DNA of 20,377 nt from an uncultured Treponema sp. (GTDB taxonomy: Bacteria > Spirochaetota > Spirochaetia > Treponematales > Treponemataceae), in NCBI GenBank assembly GCA_937902125.1, contig CALDIB010000062.1, positions 1 to 20,377 of the forward strand, given 5' to 3'. The notes under the pieces were generated by a model. That model did not search any database. It saw only the letters and a program-made list of their open reading frames with translations, and had not been told where the DNA came from. Below, piece by piece: positions 1-7,302 of this stretch. Both the position numbers and the translations under genes were made by a program. How positions within the stretch are numbered: the first letter of the stretch is position 1; every line of letters starts with the position of its first letter.

Positions 1-767
1 CTGTCATGGCGTAATATGATTTTAGGCTCTACCCACACTTTTTGGAGAAGAGCCAGAAAATTTAATATGCTAAGTTTTGTTCGCTTTTCTTGTGTGTCGT
101 CAACGCAGAATTCCGAGCATATTTTTATTTTATTTCCTGCAATTAATGTTTTCGCTTCTACATCAAGCCTGACTTCGCGATACGCCAAAACATAAAGACC
201 ATTGTTTTTATTTGTATGTATGCTTAGGACATTTAATGCGATTTGCAATATATTTGCATTGTTCTTGTTTTTTCTTGATTCAGCGCGTTTTTTGAAGCTA
301 TTTACCATGTGCTTGAATTGATCATCGTCAAGTTTATACGTCCTTTTTGTGATTTTTGAAGAATCCAATTTATTTACAAGCTCATATTGCGTGTTCAATT
401 TTGGAAGGTCTGAGAGTTTGTTGCAATCTGAAAGATAGTTGAGCGTTTTTAAGTTTGCAATATTTGAGAATAAGGAACTGTATTTTTGTGGAAATGCTTC
501 AATGTCTTCAGTTAACTCTATGTTTGTTTTATAATATGTTCCATCCATTATTTCTGAAGAAATAATCTTTTCGATATAAATCGTCAGATCTTTTGTCGTG
601 AATTCTCCAAGGTGCAAGCCTGTTACTGATAAAGATTTATATTCAAGATTGATGTCGTGGATTGCAATCCAATACTTTTTTCGTGTTGAGTCTTTGCTTT
701 CATATTCGATGTACAGCCATTTTCCTTCATGTATCGAGCGGAATATGTCTTTGCAGATGGAGTTCAT
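1..767 (-). CDS. Partial hypothetical protein, N-terminal 255 residues, runs off the left edge
   Basis: The reading frame is open from an ATG at 767 to the window edge, with an in-frame TAA six codons upstream that fixes the start. The product is intracellular-looking, with no signal peptide. Residues about 14-60 (KWLYIEYES, then YWIAIHDIN and a GLHLG stretch) resemble a small beta-barrel of WYL type. This recalls the N-termini of large bacterial AAA or DNA2-like helicase proteins, but that is memory of similar sequences and not proof. The gene begins 20 bases after the yqaE stop, so it is probably the last visible member of the minus-strand unit starting near 1586. Codon use is AT-rich like its neighbours. 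The catalytic part, if any, lies outside the window. Confidence 0.72.
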   Translation of the reverse strand, partial: MNSICKDIFRSIHEGKWLYIEYESKDSTRKKYWIAIHDINLEYKSLSVTGLHLGEFTTKDLTIYIEKIISSEIMDGTYYKTNIELTEDIEAFPQKYSSLFSNIANLKTLNYLSDCNKLSDLPKLNTQYELVNKLDSSKITKRTYKLDDDQFKHMVNSFKKRAESRKNKNNANILQIALNVLSIHTNKNNGLYVLAYREVRLDVEAKTLIAGNKIKICSEFCVDDTQEKRTKLSILNFLALLQKVWVEPKIILRHD

Positions 768-787
768 TTGTTCAAAGGTCCCTTAAA

Positions 788-937
788 CTACTTATTATTA
801 ATCACCAGCGCTCCGATTACGCCTGGAACCCAGCCGCAGCAGGTGAGCAGAGTGACGATGACGATTGAGCCGCAGCCCTTGTCCAGCACTGCAAGCGGGG
901 GAAAAATAATGCATAGCAAGACGCGACCGCAGCCCAT
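788..937 (-). CDS. yqaE: YqaE/Pmp3 family small membrane proteolipid (49 aa)
   Basis: This 49-residue protein carries the diagnostic pattern of the Pmp3/YqaE (UPF0057) proteolipids. A first hydrophobic segment ends in FPPLAVLDKGCGS (residues about 12-24), followed by a second membrane segment containing CGWVPGVIGALVI (about 34-46). Family members are two-helix inner-membrane peptides. Yeast Pmp3 influences membrane potential, and bacterial roles are poorly known. The start ATG at 937 has GGGGA five bases upstream. It follows a 12-codon ORF by 2 bases and precedes the partial gene at 767 by 20, so it is probably cotranscribed with the exported protein at 996-1586. It is visibly richer in G and C than the genes around it. 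Confidence 0.9.
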   Translation of the reverse strand: MGCGRVLLCIIFPPLAVLDKGCGSIVIVTLLTCCGWVPGVIGALVINNK

Positions 938-939
938 TT

Positions 940-978
940 TTATCCCCAAAGTCCGTTGCCGGGAAAATCATAAATCAT
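940..978 (-). CDS. Possible 12-codon leader ORF before yqaE
   Basis: ATG at 978 has a strong AAGGAG eight bases upstream (987-992). The frame encodes MIYDFPGNGLWG and stops at a TAA 2 bases before the yqaE ATG, in a different frame. The better ribosome binding site of the pair belongs to this short ORF, so it may feed ribosomes to yqaE by termination-reinitiation. It may equally be fortuitous. No peptide family is recognised. Confidence 0.4.
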   Translation of the reverse strand: MIYDFPGNGLWG

Positions 979-995
979 GTGTGAGTCTCCTTATG

Positions 996-1586
996 TTAAA
1001 ACACTTCGTCTTGTTCGTCTTCGACAGCGCTTGCATTTAGAAAGTAGTAATTCAAAACAATGGCGCCAATATTGCAAAATGATAATTCATTTCTATCGTC
1101 TGGTATAATAGTTAATTCGATTTTTTCAAGGGCTGATTCTAAAAGTTTATCTCTTTGTCGCCAAGTCGCTTTTGGATTAATTTTTTCATTTCGTAATTTA
1201 TTGAACCAAGAGTCATCAATGGCTTCGTTGGGAGAAATGTCTTTTATTTCTGGTTTTCCATAAGTTTTGGAAATTGCTTTTAATGCGCTATGAAATGTGC
1301 TTTTTAACTCTGCTCCATCATCTTGTGTTATAATTTCTTTTGTTACAACTCTTAATTTGTATAAACCATGCTTGTTATCTACAAAAACACCATAGGTCTC
1401 AAATAGAGGATGTTTTTTTGCAGGCGTGATAAAGTAAATGTTGCGTTCATAAAATTTTGGTTTTATTCCGTTACATGCAAATTTTATTTCTTCTAAATTC
1501 ATTCCCATTTTTAATCCAAAGGGAACGGAAAAAATTACTAGCGGAAACAGCAAAGAAATTATAGTGGTTAGAATAATCTTTTTCAT
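996..1586 (-). CDS. Exported protein of unknown function (196 aa)
   Basis: The first 20 or so residues are a clear signal peptide: MKKIILTT, then a hydrophobic core ending near VIFSVPFG. The mature part begins FGLKMGMNLEEIKFAC and carries alternating strand-like segments, including KHPLFETYGVFVD and GLYKLRVV. I recall similar short exported proteins with a GM-x-L-x-E-I start in several gut bacteria but no assigned function. The start at 1586 has AAAGGAG seven bases upstream. A TATAAT hexamer lies about 22 bases before the start, just after the terminator of the gene at 1694. It is the first gene of a probable unit with the leader ORF, yqaE and the partial gene at 767. The C-terminus is acidic (EDEQDEVF). 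Confidence 0.82.
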   Translation of the reverse strand: MKKIILTTIISLLFPLVIFSVPFGLKMGMNLEEIKFACNGIKPKFYERNIYFITPAKKHPLFETYGVFVDNKHGLYKLRVVTKEIITQDDGAELKSTFHSALKAISKTYGKPEIKDISPNEAIDDSWFNKLRNEKINPKATWRQRDKLLESALEKIELTIIPDDRNELSFCNIGAIVLNYYFLNASAVEDEQDEVF

Positions 1587-1607
1587 AAGAAAACTCCTTT
1601 GATTAAA

Positions 1608-1638
1608 ATTATATCACATAATTTTAGCTTTTTGTAAA
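1608..1638 (-). promoter_or_regulatory. Probable promoter for the 996-1586 unit
   Basis: On the minus strand a perfect TATAAT (1613-1608) precedes the gene. The best -35 is TTTACA (1638-1633), but the spacer is 19 bases, longer than ideal. The expected start near 1601 leaves a short leader holding the AAAGGAG site. Confidence 0.5.
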
Positions 1639-1682
1639 AAAAGCCTTTCCTTTAGTTTAGGATTCAATCTGGAGGAAAGGCT
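1636..1682 (-). terminator. Rho-independent terminator of the 1694-1921 gene
   Basis: On the minus strand a 10-bp perfect stem, AGCCTTTCCT (1682-1673) with AGGAAAGGCT (1651-1642), closes a 21-base loop. It is followed at once by seven T (1642-1636). This is a textbook intrinsic terminator 11 bases after the stop of the small exported protein. Confidence 0.88.
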
Positions 1683-1693
1683 GAGTTTTATTA

Positions 1694-1921
1694 TTATGGA
1701 ATTGGAATTACAAAGCGATCGTCCGGTTCCATACTCCACTGAACTTGCCAAATTCTTCCCGTTATGGTGTCTAATTTTAGGAAATTCCAAGTATTTTGTG
1801 TTGGAAAGAGCCGGTAACGAACATTAGTGTTTTGTGTCGGTTCTGAGAATATTGGTTCAGCGAATAGATTTGTGAACAAGAGGCATGCTATTAAGAGAAA
1901 AATAAACCAGATCTTTTTCAT
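1694..1921 (-). CDS. Small exported protein (75 aa)
   Basis: Residues 1-21 form a signal peptide (MKKIWFIFLLIACLLFTNLFA), with a likely signal peptidase I site after LFA. The remaining 54 residues contain RYRLFPTQNTWNFLKL, DTITGRIWQVQWS and a final DDRFVIPI. I recall this short tryptophan-rich module from many small exported proteins in gut bacteria. It probably forms a compact beta fold, and no function is known. The start has TAAGGAG about eight bases upstream. A TATAAT lies at 1943-1938, but its best -35 (TTGAAA, 1969-1964) is 20 bases away, so the gene may instead be read through from the CoiA-like gene 44 bases upstream. It ends at the strong terminator at 1636-1682. Confidence 0.8.
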   Translation of the reverse strand: MKKIWFIFLLIACLLFTNLFAEPIFSEPTQNTNVRYRLFPTQNTWNFLKLDTITGRIWQVQWSMEPDDRFVIPIP

Positions 1922-1965
1922 AAAAAATACTCCTTATATTATATTGATTATTGTACCATTAATTT

Positions 1966-2991
1966 TCAATAAAATCCACGCCGCTTTCTATAGTTATGCT
2001 TATTATTATTTGTTCTGCTATTATGTTGAGAGTAATTGCTTGAAAGAGAACGACATGCTTGAGCGTATTGATTTATGGCAATGGATTTGAGTATTTGAAA
2101 TTGCTGATTCACAGCTAGTTGTAGTTCTTTGTTCAAATTTTCAGCATGATTTTTAAACTCGCTTGCAAACATAATTTTGTTTTCGTTCACAAAAATATTT
2201 GTTGATAGTTTTTCTTTTGTTTCAAAGTTCAAAACAGCAGGAAGAATTTTTCCGCAGAAAATAAATCCTTGTCCGTTTTTATATACACAGTAAGGACAAT
2301 GTAAACAAAAATCTAGTGTTACGCCTCTAGCAAATTGATTGCTTTGATTTGCTAGTTGAGGACATGCAAGTATTTCGCCAAATTCAATTGGAATTTTTAA
2401 CCCAAATTGTTGAATAATGTTTCTTTTTTGTTCAATTAAATCATGGTCTGCATCGTATATCCAGCTAAAGTTGTCGGGATTTTGCAATTCTTGCTTTAAG
2501 GTTTCTTTGTCGATGGGGACGGTCTTAAATCTAGACAAGTCGATTTCAAGCGCTGAAATTTTCAAAGATTTAATTTTTTCTTTCTTTTCATCATCAACGG
2601 CATGTGTGACGAATATTTCAACAATAAATTGCTTTCCATCGCATGTAATAAGAATGTCTGGAATGATATTGCCAATCTTGTATTCAAGTTCAACGGAATC
2701 GATTTTATATTTTTCGCTTTTGCCATCTTTTACAAATGTAAAATATTCCATTTCAAGGAACAAATCTTTTCCCATGTAATGCAAAGCAGACTGATATCCG
2801 TGTTCGCATTCGGCAATATTCAAATGAGCAAAGTGATATTCGCGTTTTGTTCCGCCATTCTTTGCAACAAGCGCTTGTTTACATCCTGGACAAAAGCATT
2901 CACATGATAACCCATTTTTAGCGTCTTTAATATATACTACTTTTCCGTCTTTGTTTATTCCGCAAGGAAGTTTAACATTATATTCTTTCAT
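1966..2991 (-). CDS. CoiA-like competence/nuclease family protein (341 aa)
   Basis: The layout matches the CoiA-like family (Pfam CoiA nuclease region). There is an N-terminal zinc-finger-like CPGC at residues 34-37, an HFAH motif at 53-56, an S-x2-H motif near 68-71, then a nuclease-like core. In the core, PD at 111-112, VEI at 124-126 and TH at 129-130 replace the usual D...ExK of PD-(D/E)XK enzymes, a variant I associate with this subfamily. A second cysteine cluster (CLHCPYC and a later FCGK) follows in the C-terminal half, ending in an Arg/Asn-rich tail. CoiA acts in DNA processing during transformation of some Gram-positive bacteria, but many members lie in accessory regions of non-competent species, so the role here is open. 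Strong AGGAGG precedes the start, 15 bases after the upstream gene. Confidence 0.82.
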   Translation of the reverse strand: MKEYNVKLPCGINKDGKVVYIKDAKNGLSCECFCPGCKQALVAKNGGTKREYHFAHLNIAECEHGYQSALHYMGKDLFLEMEYFTFVKDGKSEKYKIDSVELEYKIGNIIPDILITCDGKQFIVEIFVTHAVDDEKKEKIKSLKISALEIDLSRFKTVPIDKETLKQELQNPDNFSWIYDADHDLIEQKRNIIQQFGLKIPIEFGEILACPQLANQSNQFARGVTLDFCLHCPYCVYKNGQGFIFCGKILPAVLNFETKEKLSTNIFVNENKIMFASEFKNHAENLNKELQLAVNQQFQILKSIAINQYAQACRSLSSNYSQHNSRTNNNKHNYRKRRGFY

Positions 2992-3006
2992 TTCTACTTT
3001 TCCTCC

Positions 3007-3639
3007 TTATCTATTTTTGCCGGCAATGGTTGACCATTCTCCATATTCTTTGCCATCGAAAGCGCGAACCCAAAAGAATGGAGCTGGTTGACGATTTCCT
3101 CTGTAGATATAGTTTATTGGAGAAAAATTTCCTGAGGCTAGAGGTTTTGCTGTGGAAATGTCATTCTCATCTGAATAATAAATCATGTAAGAAGTTGCAT
3201 ATTCTACAGAATCAAAAGAGAATTGTACATTTGTTCCTTCGAAACCGATTAAGTGAATCATTGCATATAAGTTTTGTGGCGCAGGTAAAACTGAATTTTT
3301 TTGTAATCCAGAGTTAAAACTTTGTTCATGCGATTTCAATTTGTAATTGCTTGCATTCAATATTTTCTGTCCAAATTTAGCTTCGTCTTCGCTTGCATTT
3401 CTAAGATCGTCCCATTTTGAGAAGCCGGCAAGTTTTGAAATTGTATGTTGCGCATTCATCAAAGTGAATTTGAAATCAGCATTTTGATCGGGTAGATTAA
3501 AATCTTTGAAAATCTTCGCTATATCAAAGCGCTTTGGAGCATATTGATATTGGCTAGTTTTTTCATTGAAAAATCTGGATTCAAAATCTTTATGAAGATG
3601 CTTTGCCTGTGATTTAAAATAATCAACGAGTGAGATCAT
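3007..3639 (-). CDS. Hypothetical protein with fibronectin III-like C-terminus (210 aa)
   Basis: There is no signal peptide. Residues 1-85 form a helical, charged module: LVDYFKSQAKHLHKDFESRF, then a KRFDIAKIFKDF segment, then LMNAQHTISKLAGFSKWDDL. I recall this arrangement at the N-terminus of diverse bacterial proteins, some joined to glyoxalase-like domains. Residues about 120-205 look like one fibronectin type III or similar beta-sandwich domain (VQFSFDSVEYATSYMIYYS, later FFWVRAFDGKEYGEWS). The start at 3639 has GGAG seven bases upstream. It lies 15 bases ahead of the CoiA-like gene and is probably cotranscribed with it. Function is unknown; the combination suggests a protein-binding partner rather than an enzyme. 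Confidence 0.78.
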   Translation of the reverse strand: MISLVDYFKSQAKHLHKDFESRFFNEKTSQYQYAPKRFDIAKIFKDFNLPDQNADFKFTLMNAQHTISKLAGFSKWDDLRNASEDEAKFGQKILNASNYKLKSHEQSFNSGLQKNSVLPAPQNLYAMIHLIGFEGTNVQFSFDSVEYATSYMIYYSDENDISTAKPLASGNFSPINYIYRGNRQPAPFFWVRAFDGKEYGEWSTIAGKNR

Positions 3640-3921
3640 ATATTTCTCCTATCGCGTCAAAATTATTGTCTCTTTTTTACTCGTTAACTCTTAGCGACAA
3701 TATTCTGACACTAAGAAAAATATATTTTTGTCTGGACGATTAACGAATCTTTGTACGAGTGAACCAGTTTTCCAGCAAACTAAGATAAGTATACGTTGAT
3801 ATTTAAAAATTGTCAAGTTTTTTCATGTTTTCCTCAAAAAAAAGCCAAAATCTTTAAAAAAAACTCTATCTATATGTATGAATGCTTCGGCGTTTAAAAA
3901 ACTATAATTTGGAGGTCAAAT
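3640..3921. other. Gene-free junction with nested dyads and AT-rich tracts
   Basis: No gene is seen in these 282 bases between divergent transcription units. An inner imperfect dyad at 3690-3715 has arms CTTAG and CTAAG with partial symmetry toward the centre. It is enclosed by an outer 7-bp inverted repeat, TCGTTAA (3681-3687) and TTAACGA (3740-3746). The dyads lie just upstream of the minus-strand gene at 3639 and could be an operator. On the plus side, TATAAT (3903-3908) and GGAGG (3911-3915) precede the Rpn gene, without a convincing -35. The base composition changes here from the AT-rich left block to the more GC-rich right part. Confidence 0.5.
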
Positions 3922-4815
3922 ATGACTGAAAATCGAGAAATTAAATCTGGTGTATTTGCCGATCTGTTCTGTGACGATGAAAAAGACGGAAAAAAGAATT
4001 TTCTTTCGCTTTACAATGCTCTTCATGGGACTGACCTTAAGCTGGAGGAAACGACGCTTGAACGTCAGCGTATTCCACAGTCACTTTATAAAACCTTTTA
4101 TAATGACATAAGTGTTGTTGTCAATGGCAAGTTAATTGTTCTTGTTGAGCATCAATCAACCCCAAACGAGAATATGCCTTTGCGTTTTTTGGAGTACTAT
4201 GTGCATTTGCTTTACGGTATAGTTCCGGCTGACGCCCGATATAAAAAGAATCGTTGTAAAATACCTGCTCCCGAATTTTTTGTTTTTTACAATGGCGATG
4301 AAAAGCAGGAGGGGGAACGCATTTTGCGCTTGTCCGACGCTTTTGTTGAGCGCCAAGATGAACCCGTATGCGAAGTAGTCGTAAAGTTCTCCAATATTGG
4401 CGGAGAGGTTGGCGAAAACTTGCGCGTGGTTAAAAACTGTGATATACTAAAACAATATTGTGAATTTATGGAAATCATCGCTCGGCATCGCGCTCTAATG
4501 AAGAAAAACCCTACCGGTGCCGATGCGCGAGGTTGCTATGAGCAAGCTATCAGCGAGGCGATTTCCAAAAACATCCTTGCGGACTATCTTTCTCGAAAAA
4601 GCACGGAGGTTAAGAATATGTTCATTGGGGAATACGATTACGATACGGATGTGAGAGTTCAGCGCGAAGAGGCGGCTGAGCAAAGGGCGATAAACAGCGC
4701 CAAAAATCTTCTTAACGAAGGGGTTGCGCCAGAGGTCATTTCTCGTTGCGTCGGCCTTCCCCTTGAGCAAGTGTTGGAACTTCAAAAAGAAACGCGGGCT
4801 TCCGCCACCGCGTAA
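3922..4815 (+). CDS. Rpn family recombination-promoting nuclease / putative transposase (297 aa)
   Basis: The protein matches the Rpn/PD-(D/E)XK nuclease transposase family. ND-x-S at residues 61-63 is followed by VVVNGKLIVLVEHQST (65-80), the D...E-x-Q core, and then a conserved LRFLEYYVHLLYG helix (88-99). E. coli RpnA-type proteins are DNA endonucleases that raise RecA-independent recombination, but most homologues are uncharacterised. The C-terminus has a short helical repeat, AINSAKNLLNEGVAPEVISR, then GLPLEQVLEL, usual for these proteins. GGAGG lies six bases before ATG. The gene is intact, so it is not obviously a decaying element, and no terminal inverted repeats are visible. The YjbR gene starts 6 bases after its stop. 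Confidence 0.88.
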   Translation: MTENREIKSGVFADLFCDDEKDGKKNFLSLYNALHGTDLKLEETTLERQRIPQSLYKTFYNDISVVVNGKLIVLVEHQSTPNENMPLRFLEYYVHLLYGIVPADARYKKNRCKIPAPEFFVFYNGDEKQEGERILRLSDAFVERQDEPVCEVVVKFSNIGGEVGENLRVVKNCDILKQYCEFMEIIARHRALMKKNPTGADARGCYEQAISEAISKNILADYLSRKSTEVKNMFIGEYDYDTDVRVQREEAAEQRAINSAKNLLNEGVAPEVISRCVGLPLEQVLELQKETRASATA

Positions 4816-4821
4816 CTTCCC

Positions 4822-5508
4822 ATGGACTACAGCTACATTTTTTCTTCCGCAAGACCGATAAAAGAAAAGTTCGCGGCGTTTGGATTTAAAAAACGCGGCG
4901 GCTCTTATGTTTGCAAAAAGGCGCTCTCTGGCGGAGACTTTTACGCGCTGCTTGAGCTTGGCAAAGAGACTTTGGCGGCGCAGGTTTACGACGCGGCGTC
5001 GGACGAGATTTACGCGCCCTTTGACATGCGCGGCGCCCGAGGTTCTTTTGTGGCCGCCGTCAGGGAAGAGGTTCAAAAAGTCGTTGACGATTTTTACGAG
5101 CGCTGCTTTGAGTCGGAAGACATTCACAAAAAATACTTTGACTTTATCGAGCGCCAGTTTAATTGCAAGGCGGACTTTCCGTGGGCGCAAGAAGAAGGCG
5201 CGGCCAAGCGCTATTCAGACGCGGCGGTTTTCCGCTGCCCCAACCAAAAATGGTTCGCGCTTGTGATGGAAATCACCTACAAGAATCTTGGCCTGTCCAA
5301 CGACAAAAAAGTTTTCGCGGTAAACCTAAAGGCGAATCCGGAGCGCGTCGCGGATCTTGCGGACAAAAAAACAATCTTTCCTGCCTACCACATGAACAAA
5401 AAACACTGGATAACGGTTTTGCTTACAAGCGCGACGGACTTTGATCTTTTGCGCTCGCTCACCGAACAAAGCCGCGTCTTGGTGATGGGAAAGGGCCGCG
5501 CTTCTTAG
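4822..5508 (+). CDS. MmcQ/YjbR family protein (228 aa)
   Basis: The C-terminal half carries the MmcQ/YjbR signature: a WFALVMEITYKN strand, VNLKANPE near residues 170-177, then FPAYHMNKKHWITVLL near 190-205. The family adopts a double-wing fold related to DNA-binding modules and is often annotated as DNA-binding, although the biochemical role is unproven. The N-terminal 100 residues (RPIKEKFAAFGFKKRGG and on) are an extra segment found in the longer members. There is no Shine-Dalgarno sequence before ATG 4822. The Rpn stop is only 6 bases upstream, so translation is likely coupled to Rpn. Codon use here is GC-rich compared with the left block. Confidence 0.85.
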   Translation: MDYSYIFSSARPIKEKFAAFGFKKRGGSYVCKKALSGGDFYALLELGKETLAAQVYDAASDEIYAPFDMRGARGSFVAAVREEVQKVVDDFYERCFESEDIHKKYFDFIERQFNCKADFPWAQEEGAAKRYSDAAVFRCPNQKWFALVMEITYKNLGLSNDKKVFAVNLKANPERVADLADKKTIFPAYHMNKKHWITVLLTSATDFDLLRSLTEQSRVLVMGKGRAS

Positions 5509-5535
5509 GCTTTCTGACGACTCTGGCCGCGCCGA

Positions 5536-5551
5536 TTTTTAGGCTTGCGAA
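5536..5551. repeat. 16-base word shared with the nagZ signal-peptide region
   Basis: TTTTTAGGCTTGCGAA occurs here, between the convergent yjbR-like and nagZ stops, and again at 7278-7293 inside the start of nagZ. A further GTCTTGCGAACG sits at 5576-5587. No clean terminator hairpin is seen in the 87 bases between the two stops. Confidence 0.45.
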
Positions 5552-5595
5552 TGATTTTTGTGACGCCGCTTCTTGGTCTTGCGAACGCTTTTCGT

Positions 5596-7302
5596 TCACT
5601 CGCCAATCGGTTCTGTTCCGGGCGGAACGAACTCGCCGGCCGCCGCGCCGACCAAGGCCTCCAGCGCGTAGGGCGAATAGGAATAGCCCAATAAAATCGT
5701 GTCGGCCCAGTCAAAGTCTTTTACCAACACTGGAGACATTATGGCAAAGACCACGACTTTTTTTCCGGCGGCCGCCAGGGGCCTTAGGCTTTGCGCCGCT
5801 TGCGCGGAGTTTTGGTCGGCGACGCAAATTATGATTGTGTCATAGCCTTGGGCCGTTTGCGGAATGTTTTGCGCTGCCCATTGCGTTTCGTTTGGGCCCA
5901 TCGCGTAGTTAAAGCGGAACTCTCCGCTAGAAGGCCAGCGCTCTTTTCCAGCCTTAAAGAATTGGGGCTCGCTTCCGCAAAGCAAAACTTTTTTGGCGCG
6001 TTCTCTTGTAAAGGGAAGGGCGCCCCGCTTTTTTACTGTGATTGAGCGGCAGGCTTGGTCTAAGAAAAATTTTTGTCCTTCCTTGTCGGGAATGTGTTGG
6101 TCAATCTCGTTTTCGTTTGGGTAAAGGGGAGCCGGCTTTGAATCTTTGTTTTTGTAATAATTCAGCTTGGCTAAAATCACCCGGCGCGCGGCGACCGTCA
6201 CTTTTTGCCTGAACAAAGAATCGTTTTTCATCAGCGCGATTGTGGCCGTCCAAAGAGGCTCGTCCAATTGCGCGGTTGTTGAAGAAATCACTATGTCGTT
6301 TCCGGCGTCAATCGCCATTCTAAAGGCTTTTGAAACCGAGCCGGCGTAAAGGGTCGCGCCGTTCATCATCATGTCGTCGGTTATGATGAGGCCTTTAAAG
6401 CCCATCCGTTTTCTTAAAATGTCGGTCAAAAAATATTCGCTTAAACTGGCCGGCTCTCCGTTTGGCCTAAGCTGTGGAAAGCTCAAGTGGCCGCTCATTA
6501 TGGCAGGAACTCCTGAATTGATTAAATATTTAAATGGAACAAGCTCCCGCTTTTCAAAAGTGTCTTTGTCGATGTTGATGCTGGGCAGGAACAAGTGGGA
6601 ATCGTTTTGCGTGTCTCCGTGCCCAGGAAAATGTTTCGCGGTTGGAATCACGCCGGCGTCAAGGCTTCCCTTTGCCCACGCCGCTCCAAGAATCCCCGCG
6701 AACTTGGCGTTTTCTCCAAAGGAGCGGGTTCCGATTATCGTGGAATTTTTGTCGGTGTACAAATCGATTGTCGGCGCGAAATTCATGTTGATGCCTAGTG
6801 CGGCGATTTCGCGGTTGATGTAGTAGCCGGAATAATAAGCGTCGTAAGGATAGCCAGAGGCTCCGATGGAAAGGTTTCCGGGAGTGATTGAAGTGTTTCC
6901 CTTTACGTGCCGTATCCAGCCGCCTTCTTGGTCGGTGGCCACAAAAAGAGGAATTTGAAGCCGCCTGTTTTGGGCTTTTCGTTGCAAGGATTTTATCGAG
7001 CGCGCCACTAAAGTTGTGTTGTCCGTATTCCAGCCAAAGACTTTCACGCTGCCCAAGCCCCGCTCCAAAACCCAATCGTTTAAAAGCGCGCTGGGTTCTG
7101 AGCCGGCCCAGCCGAACATCAGTATTTGCGCGTAAAGCTCTTCGTCGCTCATTTTTGAAACAAGCGCGTCCGCCAATTCTTCGTTTGGAAAGTCGCTCCA
7201 AAAATTTATGTCGCTTTGCGATGACAGAGTTTTTGGAAGGAACAGAAAAAGGGCGGCGGCAAAAAACGCCGCCCGACTTTTTAGGCTTGCGAACATTTTC
7301 AT
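5596..7302 (-). CDS. nagZ: Beta-N-acetylhexosaminidase NagZ-like, GH3, exported (568 aa)
   Basis: This is glycoside hydrolase family 3. KHFPGHGDTQNDSH at residues 223-236 holds the Asp-His acid/base dyad typical of NagZ enzymes. ITDDMMM at 307-313 holds the nucleophile (probably D309). ATDQEGG at 122-128 and GTRSFG at 191-196 are also typical. Residues 1-28 are a signal peptide, so the enzyme should act outside the cytoplasm, unlike cytosolic E. coli NagZ. A second alpha/beta domain (about 400-560) makes it the long two-domain type known from Bacillus. NagZ cleaves terminal GlcNAc from muropeptides during wall turnover. Its ATG at 7302 overlaps the trxB TGA by 4 bases, with no ribosome binding site of its own, so it is translationally coupled to trxB. 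Confidence 0.92.
   Translation of the reverse strand: MKMFASLKSRAAFFAAALFLFLPKTLSSQSDINFWSDFPNEELADALVSKMSDEELYAQILMFGWAGSEPSALLNDWVLERGLGSVKVFGWNTDNTTLVARSIKSLQRKAQNRRLQIPLFVATDQEGGWIRHVKGNTSITPGNLSIGASGYPYDAYYSGYYINREIAALGINMNFAPTIDLYTDKNSTIIGTRSFGENAKFAGILGAAWAKGSLDAGVIPTAKHFPGHGDTQNDSHLFLPSINIDKDTFEKRELVPFKYLINSGVPAIMSGHLSFPQLRPNGEPASLSEYFLTDILRKRMGFKGLIITDDMMMNGATLYAGSVSKAFRMAIDAGNDIVISSTTAQLDEPLWTATIALMKNDSLFRQKVTVAARRVILAKLNYYKNKDSKPAPLYPNENEIDQHIPDKEGQKFFLDQACRSITVKKRGALPFTRERAKKVLLCGSEPQFFKAGKERWPSSGEFRFNYAMGPNETQWAAQNIPQTAQGYDTIIICVADQNSAQAAQSLRPLAAAGKKVVVFAIMSPVLVKDFDWADTILLGYSYSPYALEALVGAAAGEFVPPGTEPIGE

Noticed and set aside
729..1040. Plus-strand open frame of 103 codons
   Set aside because: It lies opposite yqaE, the leader ORF and neighbouring gene ends, all of which have better support.
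3922..4815. The Rpn gene as part of an insertion sequence
   Set aside because: No terminal inverted repeats or target duplications were seen around it; Rpn genes are usually stand-alone.
5505..5714. Arg/Lys-rich open frame past the nagZ stop on the minus strand
   Set aside because: It is a different frame overlapping the nagZ 3' end with no ribosome binding site or family resemblance.
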